From: Verrucomicrobiota bacterium
Lineage (GTDB): Bacteria > Verrucomicrobiota > Verrucomicrobiia > Chthoniobacterales > UBA10450
Assembly: GCA_003219995.1 (NCBI GenBank)
Contig: QHRC01000081.1
Location: forward strand, 7,758-17,793
Length of the DNA: 10,036 nucleotides
Direction of reading: 5' to 3'
Position numbers and translations under genes: made by a program. The notes beneath the pieces were generated by a model, which saw only the letters and a list, made by a program, of their open reading frames with translations, ran no database searches and was not told the DNA's origin. Each line of letters starts with the position of its first letter. Within the stretch, counting starts at the first letter, position 1. Shown piece after piece: positions 6,634-10,036 of the stretch.

Positions 6634-6721
6634 GGTGGATCGTCCGCTCCGCCGGGCGATGTTATAAATGCGGCTTCGCCGCCTTACTTCGGCATCGAGC
6701 ACCGGACTGCTCGATCCACCT
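6633..6721. repeat. 89-bp palindromic, cloverleaf-like element between two convergent stop codons (element 3)
   Basis: Perfect 10-bp terminal repeats AGGTGGATCG (6633-6642) and CGATCCACCT (6712-6721) bound the element. It can fold as a closing stem AGGTGG/CCACCT (6633-6638/6716-6721) with three arms: 6639-6646 with 6653-6660 (one G-T wobble), GCGGC-TTC-GCCGC (6670-6682), and ATCGAGCA/TGCTCGAT (6694-6701/6708-6715). It spans exactly the gap between the TGA of the secreted-protein gene (6631-6633) and the TAG of def (complement of 6720-6722). It may act as a bidirectional 3'-end structure. It lacks tRNA hallmarks such as a T-loop GTTC. Confidence 0.7.
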
Positions 6722-7319
6722 ATAGCGCAGCTTCAATGGCACGCGATTGCCGATCTTTTACTCGCCCGCGTCTTGTCTCCTTTTGCAATCGCTTTAGCCG
6801 GCTCGACACGCTTGCCTTCGCCGCCGAACTCATTCGATCGATAAAAAGGATTCCGTTGAGATGATCAGCTTCATGCTGCAAAGCGCGCGCCAACAAACCG
6901 GTCGCTTCGATTTCAATCGTTTTATTCTCCAGCGTTTGCGCGCGCACGGTTACAGATTCCGCCCGCTCGATTTCACCAGTGATCTCAGGGAAACTGAGAC
7001 AGCCTTCTGTCCCGACTGCGCTGCCCTCGCTTCGAATGATCAGTGGATTGATCAAGACGAGCGGCATCGCCGCATTTGAATCGACATCTTCGCCATTTAA
7101 TTTCATCGTGCTCGGTCGATCTTCGACTTGGGAAATGTCGAGCACGGTCAGCTGCAGCGCTTCGCCCACTTGCTGCGCGGCAAGTCCGATGCCGTTCGCG
7201 GCGCGCATGGTCTCAAGCATGTTCTGGGCAAGCTCGCGAATGCGATTGTCGATCTTATCGATCTGCTGGCCTTTCGCGCGCAGGATCGGATCGCCATACT
7301 GCAAAATCGACAATCTCAT
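6720..7319 (-). CDS. def: Peptide deformylase
   Basis: Peptide deformylase removes the formyl group from the N-terminal methionine of nascent proteins. The three metal-site motifs are present: GIGLAAQQ (43-50), EGCLS with the metal ligand C107 (105-109), and HEADH (149-153), the HExxH-type motif with the catalytic glutamate E150. At 199 residues it is slightly long, with a polar stretch around 66-82 and a basic C-terminal tail (about 170-199). The ATG at 7317-7319 gives MRLSILQYGDPILR, the normal family start; in-frame sequence upstream lies inside exbD and is not part of the protein. The start overlaps the exbD stop (ATGA, 7316-7319), so translation is probably coupled. The usual partner gene fmt is not adjacent. 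The stop codon abuts palindromic element 3. Confidence 0.96.
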   Translation of the reverse strand: MRLSILQYGDPILRAKGQQIDKIDNRIRELAQNMLETMRAANGIGLAAQQVGEALQLTVLDISQVEDRPSTMKLNGEDVDSNAAMPLVLINPLIIRSEGSAVGTEGCLSFPEITGEIERAESVTVRAQTLENKTIEIEATGLLARALQHEADHLNGILFIDRMSSAAKASVSSRLKRLQKETRRGRVKDRQSRAIEAAL

Positions 7320-7723
7320 TTTTCCTCGCGCATAAACGACGGAAGATTTTTCACGCCTGCCAGTTTCAAAGCGTCCATCACTTTGACGATGGTGCCCCAC
7401 GACGCCTTTTTGTCGGCTTGCAGGGCCAGCGTCGATTTACGATCGGCCGGCAAATCGCGCACCGCGGCCTCCAATTCGGTAACGCCGATAGTTTGCCCAT
7501 CCAGCTGGATCGCGTCATTTTGATCGACACTCACGATTGCATGCTCGAGCTCGGCCGGCCGCTTGATCGCGGTTTTCGATTCCGGCAAATTGATCTGAAC
7601 TTCCGGCTGATCCTTTTTGAATGTCGTCGAGACGACAAAGAAGATGAGCAGGATGATGAGAATATCGACCAGCGAAACGATAATGATGGTGGGTGCCCTG
7701 CGTTTGCGGACGACAAAGTTCAT
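7316..7723 (-). CDS. exbD: Biopolymer transport protein ExbD/TolR family
   Basis: ExbD is the single-span partner of ExbB in the inner-membrane proton channel that drives TonB. From the ATG at 7721-7723 the protein has 135 residues: a basic N-terminus (NFVVRKRRAP), one membrane helix at about 12-33 with the conserved proton-path aspartate D20 (IVSLVDILIILLIFF), then a periplasmic domain that begins TTFKKDQPEVQINLPES and contains the family-typical LALQADKKASWG (99-110). A longer reading from 7828 would add 35 residues of no family resemblance overlapping exbB, so the internal ATG is preferred. The gene begins 17 bp after the exbB stop, and its TGA overlaps the def start. TolR is an alternative, but no tolB or pal is present and the upstream protein is TonB-like. 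Confidence 0.92.
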   Translation of the reverse strand: MNFVVRKRRAPTIIIVSLVDILIILLIFFVVSTTFKKDQPEVQINLPESKTAIKRPAELEHAIVSVDQNDAIQLDGQTIGVTELEAAVRDLPADRKSTLALQADKKASWGTIVKVMDALKLAGVKNLPSFMREEK

Positions 7724-7740
7724 GGCTTGAGATGCGCAGA

Positions 7741-8466
7741 TTACACCACGGGCGTCGGCGTCGGCGCTGTTGTCAGCGGTGGAGATTTTGTTGGAAGCGC
7801 TTCGCGGGACGAACGCCCGTAGTAGCATTTGCTGATCAATTCCACGACAAGCGTCTCCATTTCCACCGACATTACTTCCACCTTCTTGGAGAAATAACTG
7901 AAAGCAATCAACGTCGGCACCGCAATCGAAAGTCCGAAGACGGTTGCGTTCAGCGCTTCGGCAATGCCGAGCGCGATCTGGCGTGTATCCGATGCGCCCG
8001 AACTCAAGCCAAGGTGAGAAAAAACGTGCACCAGACCGGAGACCGCGCCGATCAAGCCGAGCAGCGGCGCGATCCCAGTGATGACTTCGAGAACAATGAG
8101 CCCTTTCTCCAGCCGCACCATCTCGTGACGGGCGCGCGTTTCGACTGCTTCCACATTCTCTGAACGCGGACCGCGCAAGTGTTGGAGCGCAACCCGGGCG
8201 ATCCGTGCCAGCGACGACGGGTCATGCTGCACGATCCGCCCCAGCCGTTCTGCGCTTCCCCCAGGCATAAGCCTTTCGATCTCGCTTTGGATGACAAGCG
8301 GCATCACATTTTTTTCGCGCAAAGCGATGCCGCGCAAAATCATTGTCGTCACCGAAACGATCGAGCAGATGAGCAACGGCCACATGAAAAGCCCGCCCCT
8401 GACGAAAAAGCTCATGATGGTCTGCACCGTTTCGGGCGCCCCGGCGATGAGAGCAATGGCGATCAT
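7741..8466 (-). CDS. exbB: MotA/TolQ/ExbB proton-channel family protein
   Basis: ExbB forms the pentameric channel around ExbD that converts proton motive force to mechanical work on TonB. The ATG at 8464-8466 gives 241 residues; a TTG just before it is less likely. Membrane segments are near 25-46, 123-148 and 171-193, with a long cytoplasmic loop (47-121) between the first two, as in the family. Conserved features are GIAPLLGLIGAVSGLV (131-146) and GIAEALNATVFGLSIAVP (167-184). The last 17 residues (PTKSPPLTTAPTPTPVV) form a Pro/Thr-rich tail not usual for ExbB. The start shares one base with the upstream tonB stop (TGATG), indicating termination-reinitiation. exbD follows after 17 bp. Confidence 0.93.
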   Translation of the reverse strand: MIAIALIAGAPETVQTIMSFFVRGGLFMWPLLICSIVSVTTMILRGIALREKNVMPLVIQSEIERLMPGGSAERLGRIVQHDPSSLARIARVALQHLRGPRSENVEAVETRARHEMVRLEKGLIVLEVITGIAPLLGLIGAVSGLVHVFSHLGLSSGASDTRQIALGIAEALNATVFGLSIAVPTLIAFSYFSKKVEVMSVEMETLVVELISKCYYGRSSREALPTKSPPLTTAPTPTPVV

Positions 8467-9452
8467 CAATTAGCGTACATCGTAAACGACATTTCCTCGT
8501 CCAACCCCTCAGCTGGCAGCGTGTCCGCCACATCCTCCGGAATCGGCGGCAACTGGATTTCGAGCACAGATTGGAGACATACGTTTGCGAAAGATTCGTT
8601 GGAGCTGTTTTCGACGACCTTGAGATTGGCCACGTGACCGCTTCGGTCAACCGAAAAGACCAGACGCAAAGTGCCGATGCTGACCAAATCGCGCTGCCTG
8701 GCGACATAATAGTACCAACGCGAGCCGACAGCGTCGTAGAGAGTTTTTTGATATCGACCCAGAGGCGTGCCAATCGCATTCACCGCGGATGCGCCACGAT
8801 TCGTGATCGATCCCGACAATCGAGTTTGACGTTTTTGCGCGCGGTAGGCGGAGCGCGGCTGTTCCGGCGTCGGAACTACGGAAGGCCGGACTGTCGGAGT
8901 CGGCCTCGAGGTCAACATCGCAAATTGCTCTGAGTCCGTGACCGGCGTCGGCTGAGGTGTTGGTTGCGGCGGTTCGGACGGTTTTGGACTTTCCTGCGGC
9001 GCGGCGCTGGGCTGTGATTGCGCGCCTTCGTTTGGGAGCGAGAACTGGTGCGTTTCCAAATCGACCCCTGGCCGGTCCATCCCCTGCTGCGACGGCAAGG
9101 GCATGCCGCCTGTCGCCGGAAGTTGACTCGCGGCGATTGAGTTGGCGTTTGATTCAAAGGTTTTTTCTTTTGGCGCCTCCGCCGATTGCTTCGATTCGTC
9201 CGTCTCCATGAACGCGGGGTTCTTCGGAACAACCGGTGGCGGCGTGGAAAGATCGACAATCGTTAGCTCGACCGGTTTTTCCTCGATCGGCAGCGGAGGG
9301 GAAAAAACGCCCCCCAGACCGGCAAGCGTGAATGCAACCAACAGATGAATGAAAAGCGCTGCCAGCAGCGCCCATAAAACTTTTCGCGCTTCATGTTTTC
9401 GATCCATCGTGGCATCGCCCGGCTGGGCAAACATGATCTCGGCCGTCGTCAT
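8466..9452 (-). CDS. tonB: TonB-like energy-transducing protein
   Basis: TonB spans the periplasm and transmits force from ExbB-ExbD to outer-membrane receptors. The 328-residue protein has one N-terminal membrane helix (about 25-50) that contains a histidine, H36, in ALFIHLLVAF, resembling the conserved TonB transmembrane His. Residues about 50-200 form a long Pro/Ser/Glu-rich linker, densest at 129-197 (EPPQPTPQPTP). The C-terminal domain (about 230-325) has YQKTLYDAVGSRWYYYV, GTLRLVFSVDRSGHVANLKVVENS and a final LPPIPED segment, as in the TonB/TolA C-terminal fold. ATGs at residues 1, 7 and 16 could all be the start; the first is given, with 16 (MDRKHEARK) also plausible. It is the first gene of a tonB-exbB-exbD-def unit. 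TolA is an alternative because of the low conservation of this domain. Confidence 0.85.
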   Translation of the reverse strand: MTTAEIMFAQPGDATMDRKHEARKVLWALLAALFIHLLVAFTLAGLGGVFSPPLPIEEKPVELTIVDLSTPPPVVPKNPAFMETDESKQSAEAPKEKTFESNANSIAASQLPATGGMPLPSQQGMDRPGVDLETHQFSLPNEGAQSQPSAAPQESPKPSEPPQPTPQPTPVTDSEQFAMLTSRPTPTVRPSVVPTPEQPRSAYRAQKRQTRLSGSITNRGASAVNAIGTPLGRYQKTLYDAVGSRWYYYVARQRDLVSIGTLRLVFSVDRSGHVANLKVVENSSNESFANVCLQSVLEIQLPPIPEDVADTLPAEGLDEEMSFTMYAN

Positions 9453-9490
9453 GAGAGCGTGCTATAAATAATGATAAGGGTGTCGGGCGT

Positions 9491-9506
9491 GGAATCTTCG
9501 GATTCC
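9491..9506. other. Stable hairpin in the ogg-tonB gap
   Basis: A perfect 6-bp stem GGAATC/GATTCC closes a TTCG loop on the + strand, read CGAA on the - strand where the genes lie. In the - strand it falls between the glycosylase stop and the tonB start, and downstream of the candidate tonB promoter, so it would sit in the tonB leader or end the glycosylase message. No T-tract follows it on the - strand. Confidence 0.4.
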
Positions 9507-9518
9507 GAGCGAGCGAAC

Positions 9519-9545
9519 ATTATCTCAGCGGAGTCTTGCTGACAA
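9519..9545 (-). promoter_or_regulatory. Candidate sigma-70-type promoter for tonB-exbB-exbD-def
   Basis: On the - strand TTGTCA (complement of 9540-9545, 5/6 to TTGACA) is followed after 15 bp by GATAAT (complement of 9519-9524, 5/6 to TATAAT) with a TGn extension (9525-9527). The spacer is short. Transcription would begin near 9512 and give a leader of about 60 nt containing the hairpin at 9491-9506. It lies immediately after the glycosylase stop codon, which suits an independent promoter for the tonB unit. Confidence 0.35.
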
Positions 9546-9546
9546 A

Positions 9547-10035
9547 TTAGGTAGAGACCGACTTTAACCGCCCGACTTTGGTCTTACGAGCATAATGAAA
9601 TAGGTACTGTTGCGCGTACCCGCCATATTCGCCAAAATACGATTCGCAGAACAGGCGCAACCTTTGGGGGGTCACTTTTCTCTCTCCGGGGAAATATTTC
9701 TCCTTCAAAAGGCGCGCGATCCTGACATCGATCGGGAAAGCACCCAAGCGTTGGTAGGCAAAGAGTATCACACAATTAGAAACCTTCGCGGCCACGCCTG
9801 GCAGCTCGCAGAGCTTTGCTCGAAGATCGGCATCGGAAAGCACCGCCCAGGCACCGAGATTGGCCGCGCGCGAACTGACGAGCCGCGCGGTCGCCAGCAA
9901 ATTTTTCGCCCGATAGCCGAGGGCGCATTCGCGTAATTCCTTGTCGGAACTTTCGGCAACGCGCTGGGGCGAGGGAAATGTGTACACCATGCGGTTGTCG
10001 ACCTTGCGCGCCTCACCAAAACGTTCACGCAAGAC
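9547..10035 (-). CDS. ogg: 8-oxoguanine DNA glycosylase-like HhH-GPD protein (5' partial)
   Basis: This family excises oxidised guanine from DNA and can nick the abasic site by beta-elimination. The reading frame is open to the window edge; the N-terminal domain and true start lie outside, and the first in-frame start-like codon near the edge is only TTG. Numbering the visible 161 residues from 10032, the helix-hairpin-helix is LCELPGVAAKVSNCVILFA, with the catalytic lysine at K83 and the catalytic aspartate at D102 in AFPIDVRIARLL. Both match the order seen in OGG1 (KVADC...VPVDV, from memory). The conserved C-terminal helix follows as GEYGGYAQQYLFHYARK (134-150). The lysine distinguishes it from AlkA, which lacks it. 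It is in the same direction as tonB, 94 bp upstream; co-transcription is possible. Confidence 0.85.
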   Translation of the reverse strand, partial: VLRERFGEARKVDNRMVYTFPSPQRVAESSDKELRECALGYRAKNLLATARLVSSRAANLGAWAVLSDADLRAKLCELPGVAAKVSNCVILFAYQRLGAFPIDVRIARLLKEKYFPGERKVTPQRLRLFCESYFGEYGGYAQQYLFHYARKTKVGRLKSVST

Positions 10036-10036
10036 G

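Noticed and set aside
6633..6721. tRNA gene suggested by the cloverleaf-like fold
   Set aside because: Arm lengths and loops do not fit a tRNA: there is no T-loop GTTC, no seven-base acceptor stem plus discriminator, and no plausible anticodon loop.
7076..7822. 248-codon open frame on the + strand opposite def and exbD
   Set aside because: It is antisense to two well-supported genes, and the protein is low-complexity and Arg/Cys/His-rich in a way typical of shadow frames.
7724..7828. Longer ExbD reading from 7828
   Set aside because: The extra residues have no family resemblance and lie within the exbB coding end; the ATG at 7723 gives a normal ExbD N-terminus.
8179..8637. 152-codon open frame on the + strand opposite exbB and tonB
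   Set aside because: It is antisense to exbB and the tonB 3' end with no recognisable motif.

Overview
This is a chromosomal housekeeping window of moderate GC from a Gram-negative-type bacterium, most likely a soil or freshwater Verrucomicrobiota (Chthoniobacterales/Spartobacteria-like). The evidence is indirect. Starts lack Shine-Dalgarno sequences, a TonB-ExbB-ExbD system and an ADP-heptose-type glycosyltransferase imply an outer membrane, and the protein sequences resemble what I remember of that phylum. No database search was run.

Layout. Left (3-2830, + strand): the C-terminal five-sixths of MiaB (tRNA methylthiotransferase), a six-span membrane protein of unknown function, and a GT9/heptosyltransferase-like gene broken by a small frameshifting deletion near its start. 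Centre (2883-5495, - strand): dnaA followed by dnaN, the replication initiator and the sliding clamp. Upstream of dnaA is a gene-free stretch of about 620 bp with one exact DnaA box, a near-match and an AT-rich tract, so it is a candidate oriC. Beyond it, on the + strand, is a small secreted protein of unknown function (6115-6633). Right (6720-9452, - strand): a tightly packed tonB-exbB-exbD-def unit with stop/start overlaps, preceded by a partial 8-oxoguanine glycosylase-like gene that runs off the window.

How the genes work together. tonB, exbB and exbD would form one proton-motive-force-driven energiser of outer-membrane transport. Peptide deformylase is translationally coupled behind exbD although it has no known link to that system. 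dnaA and dnaN are the usual replication pair, probably beside their origin.

The least ordinary content is a set of short palindromic elements. Three (84, 82 and 89 bp; at 1835, 4061 and 6633) have perfect terminal inverted repeats enclosing two or three internal hairpins. Each sits at the stop codon of a gene, and two overlap stop codons. A smaller palindrome lies in frame inside the TRAM domain of MiaB, and a simple 8-bp hairpin separates the convergent GT9 and dnaN genes. They look like non-autonomous, REP/MITE-like elements. I saw no rRNA, tRNA, CRISPR array, insertion sequence or phage gene.
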